A stretch of 64,000 nt of DNA, from the NCBI GenBank assembly GCA_000827205.1, contig KN832572.1:122901-186900 (forward strand), in the 5' to 3' direction. The notes below the pieces were generated by a model. It made no database searches, was not told where the DNA came from, and was given only the letters and a program-made list of their open reading frames with translations. Each line of letters begins with the position of its first letter. The first letter of the stretch is position 1. The DNA comes from Plicaturopsis crispa FD-325 SS-3 (taxonomy: Eukaryota; Basidiomycota; Agaricomycetes; Amylocorticiales; Amylocorticiaceae). Both the position numbers and the translations under genes were made by a program. This document shows, piece by piece, positions 33,986 through 44,911 of the stretch.

Positions 33986-36074
33986 TCAGGCAGACGCGAT
34001 TTTGACGTGCAGCGGAAGGACACCGGCCTCGCCGTTGACCATGGGACTGAGTGTCTGCAGCAAGCGCTGACGCACGGGTACACCCGTATCACGAAATTCC
34101 AGAGAGCGAATGAGGACAGCAAGGATGACTTTCATCTCCATCACCGCTGAAAACAGCACCAGTCAGCATCGGTTGGGAAGCTGAGACTGCAGAACGTACC
34201 CAATCGGTACCCGATACAATTTCTAGGCCCATCGGCAAATGCGAGCAGCCCGCTCCATCCATGCGGAAGTTCGTGCTGAGAGGGGATGCCGCCAGGACTC
34301 AGCCAGCGCTCCGGAATGAATGTGTACGCCTCGGGGCCCCATACGGACGGATCCGTCTGCGCGGTGATCACAGGCAGGTAAAATGCTTGTCCTTTGGATA
34401 TGCGGATGGAATGCAGGATCTCGCCGCTTGCGGTATGAATTGGTGTGCTGAGCGGTATAACATCGTCTTGGAGGGCCAGGCGTTCCGGCTGAGGCAAGGG
34501 CGAGTGCAGTCTTAGTCTATCGCACGAAACGTACTTGGTGAGTTGACTTCTGCACGCAGCATTGAGCGGGAACGTACCCTTCCTTGACTACAGCATCCAG
34601 GTAGGGCATTTCTTGCACGCTATCATAGTCAAGGTTAGATTCGCTTGCAAGAAGCTCGCTGCGCAATTTTTGTTGTGCTTCAGGGTGTTGGGCAAGCTCG
34701 AGTAAGGTAAAGTTCAGTGCGTCCGCAGTCGTTTGCTGCCCAGCAATGCTGAAGAGAGGTGCATGGATTATGTTAGCCAAATGTTTTGCGCGAGACGAGC
34801 GGTGTGGCATACATAAACGTGTTGATCTTTAGACAAGACGATCAGCCTGGATTTCGGGAATGCAGAGAAGAGAATTAGACACACATTGGAGATTATCGTT
34901 TCGTCAGTTAGTTCTTCGCGAAGCTTTCCTTCCGAGTCCTTCCCAGCCCGAGTCAGAATCGAGAGGATGTCTTTACCGTTTCCGCTATGCTCCCCCCTTT
35001 GCGCTGCGCTCACGATTGGCGCCGCGATCCGAGCTATGGTCGTCGATATGCGGTTCTGCGCCTGGGTATGTGACAGCCGTGCACTTAGCCAGGCGGGGAC
35101 CGCGCGCACGATGACGGGCGCGAGGAACGCGGGGAAAGTGTAGGCCTTGTGCATAACCCCAGCCCAGGTTGCGATCATCGTCTGCGCATCGGTCTCGGGG
35201 GCGGCCGGGTCAAAGTCCGCTAGGGAGGCAGCATTGAAGTCGTGCCCGAAGCCTACGCGCCCTATGATGTCCAGTGTGGGGATGGAGGTGTACTTGAAGA
35301 TGTTGACGAGTGTGCCCTGTTCTCCGTACGCGCGCACATGGTTGACGAGCAGACTTTCTAGCTGTTCGGCGCATTCGAAAACGTCGTTTGCCATGCCTTT
35401 GATGCTCTCTGCGCTGTAGAACATTGGAACGTTGTTTAGAGAGTGTATAGTGCAAGGGGAAGGCCTCTCACGAGAAAGCTGGGCCCAGTATGCGGCGCTG
35501 AAAGGCATGGTCATCACCTTCCGCCCAAACCAAACCTTTGCCTAGAATTTTGGCCACTTGATTGCGGAATGCTGGTGTCTTGACTGTCGGCACACTCGAT
35601 TAGTGAGGGTCGATAATGACAGTCGCAATGCAATTGCGTACTGTAAGTCTTGCTGTTAGCATAGATATGCCGCACCGCAGCACGGTCTGTCGCAATGATC
35701 TTCACGTTTTTGTCAATCCCTCGTGAACAGAGTGCAGAAAGCGGGGCTCACGATGTCCGGATGAAACAGCGCCGCTTTTATCTTGAAAAGAGGACCGAAT
35801 TGTCGGACCCAAGTGCTATACATATGATTGGCATCATTCTCGAACGCAAGAAGTTCGTGACCCCATAGCCAGGTTGCGATGCGGCTGGACTTTGGGGGGA
35901 AAGACATTTCAGAATGCGCGCAATGCGGAGCGAATGCAGAGAGATAAGACGTACAGGCCCTGGGAGACGATGAACATCGTCACAGGCTCGTCGTTGGACA
36001 AGCCACTGCAAGTATAGCAGTACTGGAACAACCGCAACTGCAAGAGTAGTTAGAAATACGAAGAGAAGTGGCAT
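33986..36074 (-). CDS. Cytochrome P450 monooxygenase 2 (tandem paralogue)
   Basis: It starts at ATG 36074 with the anchor MPLLFVFLTTLAVAVVPVLL and hinge HRLPGPVR. Exons then read SSRIATWLWGHELLAFENDA, IKAALFHPDI, VWAEG with AFQRRI, KGMANDVFECAEQ, DIIGRVGFGHDF, GNGKDILSILTRAGKD, the I-helix SIAGQQTTADALN, YLDAVVKEG/LRLH (ExxR), FIPERWLSPGG and the haem loop FADGPRNCIGYRLG with its Cys. It closes at TGA 33988-33986. The I-helix position normally Asp or Glu is Gln here. It is very similar to P450 3, exon by exon, so the pair arose by tandem duplication. The substrate is unknown. Confidence 0.9.
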
Positions 36075-36504
36075 CTTCAGGAAGGGGATATCGGAGCTGC
36101 AGAGGCAAGCGGCGAAGCTTTTGAAGTGCTATCAAGGCGGTGTGTACGTGCCGTTGCAGCATCCCCATCTTGGGCTATCTGTCAGTCATTGCGCTACCTG
36201 TTAACCAGTTATAGTTCATGCCATTGCTTGTTCTGCGTCAGCTGCTCCGATGGAAGTCCACTGGATGGAAGTTCTCGCAGCAGTTTACTCACGCTACAGA
36301 GTAGGTTAGGCGCTTCGAGCGCAGTATTATTATCAGAGTCTCGGTTGTAAGCACTACATGGACACCCCTACTCAGCTAGGTTGATGATATGAAGCCGACT
36401 GTAGGACTCACAAGGTCTCATAAATGAATTCCAAGGAACCATGATGTCAGTGCGCTGTGAGAAATTGTGCACGGGAACAGGACATGCTCGTTGCCACTCA
36501 TCCT
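36075..36504. other. intergenic between tandem P450s
   Basis: No gene seen. It should hold the promoter of P450 2 and the 3' end of P450 3. Confidence 0.45.
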
Positions 36505-38630
36505 TTACTTCCTCTCCAAGCCTGATGCAGGGGGCGCGATTGCAACACGCAGCGGAAGGACCCCCACCTCACCATTGACCATGGGAGTAAGCGGCAGGCG
36601 CTGACGGACGAGTACACCAGTATCACGAAATTCCAATGAGCGGATGAGGACAGCAAGAATGACCTTCATCTCTAGCACCGCTACAGAGGATCAAATCATT
36701 AAGCAATCCCACAGTCAGCGGTCATAAGTAACATACCCAGTCGAGATCCAATGCAGTTTCTAGGCCCATCGCAGAATGCCAGAAGCCCGCTCCATCCATG
36801 CGGGAGCTTATTCGGAGGGGGGATGCCGCCGGGACGCAGCCAGCGCTCGGGTAAAAATGTGTGAGCATCGGGGCCCCAGACAGAGGGATTTGTCTGCGCG
36901 GTCATGGCGGGGAGATAGAATGCTTGACCTTTGGACACGCGGATTGAGTCCAGAATCGTTCCGCCTTCAGTTCGGATAGGCATGCTCAGCGGTATGACGT
37001 CGTCTTGGAGGGCGATCCGCTCGGGTTGAGGCAGCGGAGAATGAAGTCTCAGGCTATGGCATGGAGTGACCGACGTGAGTTTTTCCACGGGCGAAAGATG
37101 AGGGTTGGTAGAGTACGTACCCTTCCTTCACGACAGCATCTAGATAGCTCAACCTCTGCACGCTATCATAGTCGAGGCCGGATTCATTTGTAAGAACCTC
37201 GTCGCGTAGTTTTTGCTGTGCTTCAGGGTGCTGGGCAAGCTCCAATAGAATAAAATTCAGTGCGTCTGAAGTTGTTGTCGTCCCAGCGATACTGAGGGAT
37301 GATGCAGGGTATCGATTAGTCCAATCTTTTGCGCAAAGCCAACGATACCTACAGGAACGTGTTAATCTGTTATATAGTGCCATCAGTGGGTATCGAGCAA
37401 TTGCAGAAAATGTCTCAGTGAACTTACGTTCGCGATTATGGTTTCGTCGGACAGCTCTTCACGAAGAGTCCCTTTCGAGTCCTTGGCCGTCCGGGTCAAA
37501 ATTGACAGGACATCTTTACCATTTCCAGTATGTTCACCCCGTCGAGCCGCGCTCACGATCGGCGCCGCGATCCTGGCAATGGTCGTTGATATGCGGCTCT
37601 GGGTTTGGATAATTGACAGCTGTGCGCTCAGCCACGTAGGAAATACGCGTAGAATGGCGAGGGCGAGAAACGTGGTGAAGGTATAGGCATCGTGTATGAA
37701 GGCCTCCCAGTTTGCGACTATCGTCTGTGCATCGGTCTGCGGGGCCTCGGTAGAATCGAACTCTGCGGTAGACACAGCTTTGAAGTCGTGCCCGAAGCCT
37801 ACGCGACCGATGATGTCCAACGTCGGTATAATAGTGTACTTGGCGATGTTGACGAGCGTTCCCTCTCTTCCATGCGCACGGACACGGTTGGCGAGGAGGT
37901 CTTCTAGCTGCTCGGCGCATCCAAAAACGTCGTCAGCCATGCCTTTGATGTTTTCCGTCCTGGATGTAGCCATAACACCATTGCCAACTATCGTCAGAGA
38001 CAAAACAAAAAATGTCGCTCACGTAAAGGCGCGGCTGAGCAGGCGTCGCTGGAAAATATGCTCGTCGCCTTCCGCCCAGACGAGCCCCTCGCCTAGGATG
38101 TGGCCCACTTGACCGCGAAATGCTGGGGTTTTCACTGCCGGCGCTCAATCAGCTAAGGCCGAATGGTACTTGGATCATAGCCTAAGTACGCACCATAGGT
38201 TTTGCTGTTAGCGAAAATGTGTTGCACAGCTGCATGGTCTGTCGCAATAATCTGTTTTTATCTCTTATCGAGTCCTCGGTATACAAAGGGAAGAAAGCCA
38301 AGCTCACGATGTCGGGATGGAACAGCGCTGCCTTTATCTTGAATAAAGGGCCAAATTGCCGGACCCATATGTTGTACATTTCGTTGGCGTCGTTCTCGAA
38401 AGCAAGGAGCTCGTGACCCCAAAGCCAAGTCGCGATGCGGCTCGACTTTCCAAGACAGAAAAACATCAGAATAGTACGCGCAATGCAGAAATAATGCGGA
38501 GAGATAAACGTACAGGTCCTGGGAGACGATTCACATCGTCGCGAGCTCGTCGTTGAGCGAGCCACCGCAGATAGAGCACTGGAACGACGGCAGCAACAAC
38601 AGCACTCACGAAGACAAATGAAAGCGACAT
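36505..38630 (-). CDS. Cytochrome P450 monooxygenase 3 (tandem paralogue)
   Basis: It starts at ATG 38630 with MSLSFVFVSAVVAAVVPVLY and hinge NRLPGP. Exons mirror those of P450 2: SSRIATWLWGHELLAFENDA, IKAALFHPDI, KTPAFRGQVGHILGEGLVWA, DEHIFQRRLLSRAF, KGMADDVFGCAEQ, DIIGRVGFGHDF, GNGKDVLSILTRTAKD, I-helix SIAGTTTTSDALN, VVKEG/LRLH, FLPERWLRPGG, haem loop FCDGPRNCIGSRLG. It ends at TAA 36507-36505 after a short extra tail. The I-helix acid is Thr here, and the Tyr of the haem-loop end (GYRLG) is Ser. The Cys ligand and ExxR are kept, so haem binding should be intact. Confidence 0.9.
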
Positions 38631-39348
38631 TTTCAGGTGCGAGATATCAGAAAGGCGAGCAGGCCTCTCGTATTGAGAGCATACGTTTATATGCGCTCAG
38701 CCATCGCGCATCCTGCTGAGTTCACGATCAGTGCTATTTGCATGCAACTGCTCTGTGTCGCGTCGACGGCTCCGATAGAAGTTCATTCGAGAGCGGCCCT
38801 TGCAGATCCTGACTCACGCTACGAGCAGATCCAGTTTCTAAGAAGCCTATCACAAGGTCATTCTATGAATGAACGTCGGTCCCGCAGAGCCTTCGAGTCA
38901 GAGCTCTGTGTAGCTATTGGACACCGTTATTCAGCTTACGAGAAACGACCCGAAGTGAGTTGAAGAACTTACGAAGTCCGACATAGACTGTGGGGAATAT
39001 TCTCGTCCGGGCAATTGAACCTCACCGGAGCATTCCCAGCATAACAAAGCGGAAGGTGAGGCGTCTGAAGATCTGAAGGGTCGCACGCACCGTAAATTGG
39101 TCCTTGGAAATGAGCAATCATTAAGGCCTGCCACTGTGGATTGTATAAATCGACGTCAAAGACATGTATTAGTAGGCTGTCATGATCAATCGTCCCGTCA
39201 AACCCTGCCCGTATCCAGTTGTATTATACGGTGCATCTATCTCGTTAGGAAGGTCACAGTGCCCTCTACACAGTGATAGATGTTTGTTAAGTCAGGAAAC
39301 GTAATAGAGATGACGCGCAAGACACACCGTCGTCAGCGCCGAGAGCCA
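38631..39348. other. intergenic, no gene seen
   Basis: Separates P450 3 from the F-box gene. No supported frame on either strand. Confidence 0.45.
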
Positions 39349-40875
39349 TTAAACCTTGTAAGTGAACCAAAGGAGGTGGGCTTTGAACCACTCCTGGTCT
39401 TCCTCGGAAAGTATCTCTCCGCATCCTGTAACCGTGAGGCTCTGTATAGCAGACACCTGGAGCTCTCCGTTTTCCAAGTTTGGATCCATTTCTGAGAATT
39501 TTCTAGATGCCACCCAGTGTGCCTCTACCATTCTCCGGAGCGCGTGCCCGGAGAAGTGGTGGCAGTCGCGTATCTCCAGCTCGGAAAGTCGTGGGCAGAT
39601 CCAGTGTTCGTCGTGTCGGCCACCGCGCGACATAGCAGTCAGCACGGAGTCCGTGAAACACGGGCAATCCCTGATCTGGAGGGAGTGGCCCCCGTCAGAA
39701 CTGGCGCCCCAAAGTTGCAAGCATACGAGCGGATTCTCGTCGGCGCTGAGCGCTTCGAGATTAAGATAGAAGATGCCAGGCAAGATGTCGGGGTCGTGGA
39801 TAACAAGTGGGCACGCAATGATGGTCAGGCTCTCTAAAAATCCATGCTCAATAGAGAGAAGGACGTCTTGGATGAGCTCGCCTGCGACGCGGACAAATGT
39901 TAGGTCGAGAAGACTGGGGTACCGGACAATATCCGCACGTGCTGAATCCATCTCGAAGGCGACATCGCGAAACTCTAGTGAGTGGAGGAAACGGATGGCC
40001 CTCAGTGCGCGAAGGCTCTGAAGTAGAGAAAGCGACATTGTGTCGTCAGGAGAAAATCGAGAGATGGATACACTCGTGGCCCGGGAGAATAATCCAAGCC
40101 ATTTATATCTTACAGCATCGCGGAAGTTGCTGCCATCGAGATGGAGGGTTTGAAGTTTGGGGCACTCGAGCTGTAACTCGGGCTTGATTGACGTCGCAAC
40201 GTCGAGGTCGCATCCACCAAGGCCGCGGGTCATGCTGGATTTCAGCTGTAGCGAAGTGAGATGTGTAGCTGTTCCCTCGAAGTCTTGGTGCAATGTCGGT
40301 AACGATCCGGAATATAGGACATCGAAAGTGATGGTGCGTGCGCGGTGGATGTGAGGCTTGAAGATAGCTGTAATGGCAGCTACCTGCTCTCTTTCGAGGT
40401 CCGGAGGGTCGACATCGTCGTGTTCGCGACGGGTCACGGTGATGGTAAAGGGACGACCGCGAGACCAGGTGAGCTGTGATTCGAAGGCACGAGGATGGGT
40501 AGCATCTCTACCAACGAGAACGACAAGCCGCGTCCAGTATGCTGGATTGTCTGCCATTATACCCTGCCAAAGCCTGCAGACGTTCGACAGTGAATACGGA
40601 AACAGGGATGGCGAGCGAAGATTCTCTCCGTAGGGCCAATATGTTGTTTGGGGGCAGTATGTGTCTGTTTCGCGCAAGTTTCGGTAGGCCATTTGGAATA
40701 TAATCGAAAGGAGTTCAGTGGGCAAATGCCCTATCCCAATGGGCTGCCGGGGAAACCCCTGCATACTCGTAGACGTCGAATAAGCCGTGCACATGTCCAA
40801 AATCGTAGTCTGCTGCGTCTGGCTAGCGCACAGACGCTGGATTGGATACCTGAGTGTGAGTCGTGTCGTCTGCAT
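39349..40875 (-). CDS. F-box protein with leucine-rich C-terminal region
   Basis: Single open frame of 508 aa from the ATG at 40875. After about 40 residues comes the F-box: IGHLPTELLSIIFQMAYR, then SLSNVCRLWQGIMADNPAYW. The rest has repeating Leu-rich segments such as HLTSLQLKSS, PKLQTLHLDGSNF, FLHSLEFRDVAFEM, LSELEIRDCHHFSG and IQSLTVTGCGEI, which look like degenerate LRRs. Such proteins recruit substrates to SCF ubiquitin ligases through Skp1; in Agaricomycetes they are very numerous. The true start may be a later Met, at residue about 28 or 38. A small intron before the F-box cannot be excluded. Confidence 0.88.
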   Translation of the reverse strand: MQTTRLTLRYPIQRLCASQTQQTTILDMCTAYSTSTSMQGFPRQPIGIGHLPTELLSIIFQMAYRNLRETDTYCPQTTYWPYGENLRSPSLFPYSLSNVCRLWQGIMADNPAYWTRLVVLVGRDATHPRAFESQLTWSRGRPFTITVTRREHDDVDPPDLEREQVAAITAIFKPHIHRARTITFDVLYSGSLPTLHQDFEGTATHLTSLQLKSSMTRGLGGCDLDVATSIKPELQLECPKLQTLHLDGSNFRDAVRYKWLGLFSRATSVSISRFSPDDTMSLSLLQSLRALRAIRFLHSLEFRDVAFEMDSARADIVRYPSLLDLTFVRVAGELIQDVLLSIEHGFLESLTIIACPLVIHDPDILPGIFYLNLEALSADENPLVCLQLWGASSDGGHSLQIRDCPCFTDSVLTAMSRGGRHDEHWICPRLSELEIRDCHHFSGHALRRMVEAHWVASRKFSEMDPNLENGELQVSAIQSLTVTGCGEILSEEDQEWFKAHLLWFTYKV

Positions 40876-41749
40876 ACCCAATCAGATCTGTACCTGCAAC
40901 ATAATTCTAGATGCTCACCAAACGCCCTCAGGTCACCCCAGCGTATCTGAAGTAAATCTCAACAGTCAAAACAGAGCCGACGGAGAAAGACGACGCAGGA
41001 CAAGGTCAAGTGTAAGTTCAAGGTCGGACCGAAGCTCGCACGTCGACGCGACTTCGACGCGACTCAAATGCCACGAGGCATGGAACAGCCTCTAGATCTG
41101 TCCAGCTCTGTCCTAGTTCGTTGATTCCGCAACATTGAATTTGAGGAACGTTTCACGTCCAGCACCATGTACAAGGGAAGTAAGGAGGTAGGTATGCAGC
41201 AGGTAGGATACCCAGCGCATAGACGAATCGTGACGGTTTTTTTTTTCAAGGAGTTTAGGACGCGATCGGCGCGATGTTAATGAACTTCGTACAGTCACCC
41301 CGTGGCATGGACACAATCACTTGAGATGATTTGCTCTGGTCGACTCGTTCGTAAGTAGTTCGAGTTACAAGCCTCGAAGGTATACCTAGCGCGTAGATGA
41401 GTAAGGACGAACGTCACCCTGATCAGACCGAATGCATACCGACTCACCTGCAAAGGCCACCTTCGAGCGCTCACAGCGATTCTAAGCCACAGAGTCCTCC
41501 CCCGCCCCCAGCACTATAACACCATGGTATAAATTCAAGTGCTCTTTAAAGCAGCAACAAACAATCCAAGAATTAGCGGTTAGCGGTTCTAGTTTGTACA
41601 AAAGTATACAGAACGTGTTGGCGCGTGCGTCCAAGACGAGCAATCAGAGCGATAGAAAGCAATAAACAAAGCAGACGAGTGTGTGTCCGACTCCCAGACC
41701 GGCCAATCGCGCGGCCATCCCATAGATTCTCAAGCGCATCCATAGATTC
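40876..41749. other. intergenic, no gene seen
   Basis: Between the F-box start and the stop of the next minus-strand gene. Frames are short and unsupported. Confidence 0.45.
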
Positions 41750-42948
41750 TCATTCGCACCCCTCCTCCCCACTCCCATCGTCCAGCCCGAGGAGCTGCGC
41801 GAGCCCAAGGTCGTCGAGACGCGTCATCTTGAGGAGCATGCTGAGCCCGCGGTCGCCCTCGAGGCCCTCGTCATCGACATACAGCCCCTCGTCCATGCCC
41901 ATCCCCGCCCACGCCTCGTCCGCGATCTCGCACGCCGTCCGGCCCCACGTCGCGCTGATCGTGTCCACCGGGACCGGGGCGTCCGACTTCGTGCGCGGGT
42001 GCGCCCAGGGCCAGGAGGCGAGGATGAAGCACAGCGGCGAGCCTGTGCGAGTATAATTTATATCAAGATGAGTGGATGGGGAAAGGGTGGAGGGAGGGGT
42101 ACGTACAGAGGCCGCTGAGTTCCTGCTCCCGCTCGAGCTCGGGTCGCTTCTTACGCGAGCCTGGGTCGAGTAATGGGAGGTGATCTTTATCCTTTTCGCC
42201 GCCGTGGCCGTGCAAGCGCGTGTGGTCTGGGAGGATGTCTCCGAGGCGGTAGAGGCGCCTGCAGGTCGGACATATTCGGGAAGTGGCACGCGATTTGTTG
42301 TACCAGAGGATCTGTAAGCAAATATTTATGAGCATCCCGATGAAGTTCGTTTGTGAATTGGCGATGTAGACGCGCACGACGCATCGGAATGTGATTCCAC
42401 GCGAAGGACAGACGGGTATCTGACAAATGCAAACTCACCAGTGCCATTTCCTCGGGTAACACGCTACATAACATCTCCCGCACCTCTTCGCGCGCGAATT
42501 CGGCGCATAGTGGATCGGTAAGCGCAGGGGGTTGGACAAAGAATTTGGACGCGAGGAAGGCATGTGGGGAGCGCACGCGCGGGCCCGTACCAGGGTCGTG
42601 AATCGCTGGCGGCGTCGGTAGTGCACTAGTGTCGATATCCGTAGCTTCTCCAGAAGTAAACGCGGGCAAGAACGGGTCGCTGCCTGGCGAAAAGGATGGT
42701 AAACGAAGAATTTGTGGCGGGGTTTGCGCATGCGTTTTCGTCGGAGGTTTATCGTCGACTTCGAGCGGCCGTGCGCTGTCCGCTTCATCTGCAATGGGGT
42801 CGTCTAGAGATTTGAGCGTGGGCTCAAGTACGAGAGCGTCGAGCTCGAGCACTAGAGACGCAGATGGGCGCTCGGAACGAGACTTTCTTTGGGCGTGCTT
42901 CTTAGCGTCGCGTTTAGACCGTTTCTTCTGGTTGGATGGCCCTGGCAT
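41750..42948 (-). CDS. Unrecognised protein with a basic N-terminus and a CxxC
   Basis: Exons (minus strand) 42948-42439, 42311-42107 and 42042-41750 join in frame to 335 aa. The N-terminus (MPGPSNQKKRSKRDAKKHAQ) is highly basic, like a nuclear or nucleolar signal. A Pro/Ser-rich middle leads to PHAFLASKFFVQPP and EEVREMLCSVLPEEMAL. Exon 2 reads NKSRATSRICPTCRRLYRLG with one CxxC pair. The end is acidic (DDEGLEGDRGLSMLLKMTRL, DDGSGEEGCE). I know no family for it. Splice signals and frame closure support a real gene. Confidence 0.7.
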
Positions 42949-43267
42949 GGCGAGTCGGAGGTTGAGATAAATAATAAAACACTGAAAGAAAGCGCCGAGG
43001 GGAACTTGGAGGAATGGAAAGAATGGCAGATGTAAGTTGTAATTGTGAATAAAGAATAAAGAATAAAGAATATTTAATTGAACCGTGGAAAGTCGGCGCG
43101 CTCGTGCGCAGATCATGTGGTCGCGACAATGGCGACTTCAATTTTTGAAACACGAAATTGACCTTGAATTAGAACCTGAGGTGGACAAAACTACGAGCCG
43201 AATATGTACTACAAACAAACTACAAAGCAGATCGGCACAAGGGTCCAGTGAGCAGAGCGTTATGAGG
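42949..43267. other. intergenic, AT-rich
   Basis: The stretch around 43030-43080 is AT-rich with repeats of AATAAAGAAT. No gene seen. Confidence 0.45.
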
Positions 43268-44911
43268 CTACTGGAGTACACCAATGACTTCGATAGCAGC
43301 GGATATCACAATTGCAATAAGCGGGCTAGCCAGATACTAATCAAAGCAATTTGGATGTGAATACAGGCGGTACATCACTAACAAACAGAATGTGACGCAC
43401 GCTTATGAAAAGAAATGTCGCTATCTGAGCTTCGAGGTCCGCGCCGAGCTGCACGATTTCTGCAATGGAAGAGAGGAGGACTGTAGGTGGGCCTTGTGGG
43501 GCGAGTATCATGATGAACCAAATCATCGGGTCGCGTTGCAGCCATTTCACGTCGCAGCTGACAAGCAGATAGACGCCTGATACGCAGACGACCGGAATGA
43601 CGAGGAACCGCGCTATAAGCACAAAGAGCATAGCAGGCCATGCGGGAGTAGCATTCCGGAGTGCACCGGCATCATAACCTTCCCCCGCTTGTGAGCGGCT
43701 GAAGTAGAGCTGAGCCCCGAGTGTGAATGTCTGGAGCGGCACGGCGAGTTCCCCGAGGTTTTTGGCGGCAGCTGTGATTGTTGAATGTAGCGGCGAAGAG
43801 TGTGCATCGAGGAAGAGCTGGTGAAGTAAAGGCACGACCTGTAGGACCGGATCAGGGATATGCATCGCGGTGAGAAGTCGTGCACGTACCCCTATAACGG
43901 CAGCCAGAGCCGCGCCTACCAGGGGAGGGTTGACAAAGTATGTGACACTCGCCCAGACTCGAGACAGAATGTGTGCACGCGGCGAGGAACGCAGAGAGCT
44001 ACCGGAACTGCGCGTGCTACGCGTCACGGTCTCGCAATCCTCCGCAAGAGACGTGTCATTTTGTGCGAAAAGGTCGCCTAGCTCCCCGTCTGGGCCAACG
44101 AGCCTTCGCCTTCTAGAAGGCTGCTCAGGACAGGATATTCTCTCGGGCTCTACCACCCTGTCCTTCCTCACCCAGCAGGGACCAGCGGCGAATGCATATG
44201 TAAGCTGCACAAGCATGTACAGCAGCACATATATGCGCCCCCGATCAGTAGCCTGGTCTGCTGTTTCACCGGGCACCCAGCCAGCTAATTTGTCAAGAGC
44301 GCCTGTATTTTGTAGCTCGAAAAAGTCATTACACAATTATACATCCAGAATATTGCATAAATGGTTAGCTTACCGGTTTTAGGACGAGTAACGAGAGGGT
44401 GTTGGTATTGATAGCGCTACCGGACAAAATCACAATAAGTATCATCGGAAAGGTCCCGTAAACAGGACAAATACCATGCCGTCACCATCCATCCAGGCAA
44501 TTTGAAGAGGCACCGGCCAGCCCAGCCAACGCCAAAACCGACCGATAGAACGACGAAGGACCAGACTACAAAAACCCATAATTTTTGTATGCTGTGAGCG
44601 GGTCAGACTGAATCCGTTGCACCGAACGGTACACATCCACTCACTCTGCCCAAGCAAGCTGTGGCGCGCAAGCGACAACTATGAGGCACGGCAGAAAGAC
44701 ACTTGTGCATACATTCGATATTTTGCGCGTCCCGCTGACGTCCAACAAACCGTGCATTGCAGCAGCGTAGCCAGCACATATCGTCAGCTCTACCGAGACC
44801 GCGGACTGTAAAAAACAGGCAATTAGCAGCCAGTTGCAGTGCAGACTTTTCGGTTGTTTCGAGGGGACATACTTGGATGGACCCAGAGAGGGTGATGAGG
44901 AGACTATGCAT
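43268..44911 (-). CDS. PIN-like / auxin efflux carrier family membrane transporter
   Basis: About seven exons; I take the ATG at 44911 (MHSLLITLSGSIQ), with 44968 as an alternative. Next come VSVELTICAGYAAAMHGLLD and SNVCTSVFLPCLIVVACAPQ, then WSFVVLSVGFGVGWAGR and AINTNTLSLLVLKP. The large exon has a hydrophilic loop (about residues 110-220), then VWASVTYFVNPPLVGAALAA, FTLGAQLYFSRS, FLVIPVVCVSGVYLLV, and FIMILAPQGPPTVLLSSIAE, the hallmark of this family. The last exon reads YLASPLIAIVISAAIEVIG and stops at TAG 43270-43268. Fungal members are mostly ER transporters of unknown substrate. Exon joints in the first third are approximate. Confidence 0.85.

Noticed and set aside
39362-39769. Plus-strand frames opposite the F-box gene
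   Set aside because: Antisense shadows without domain or splice support.
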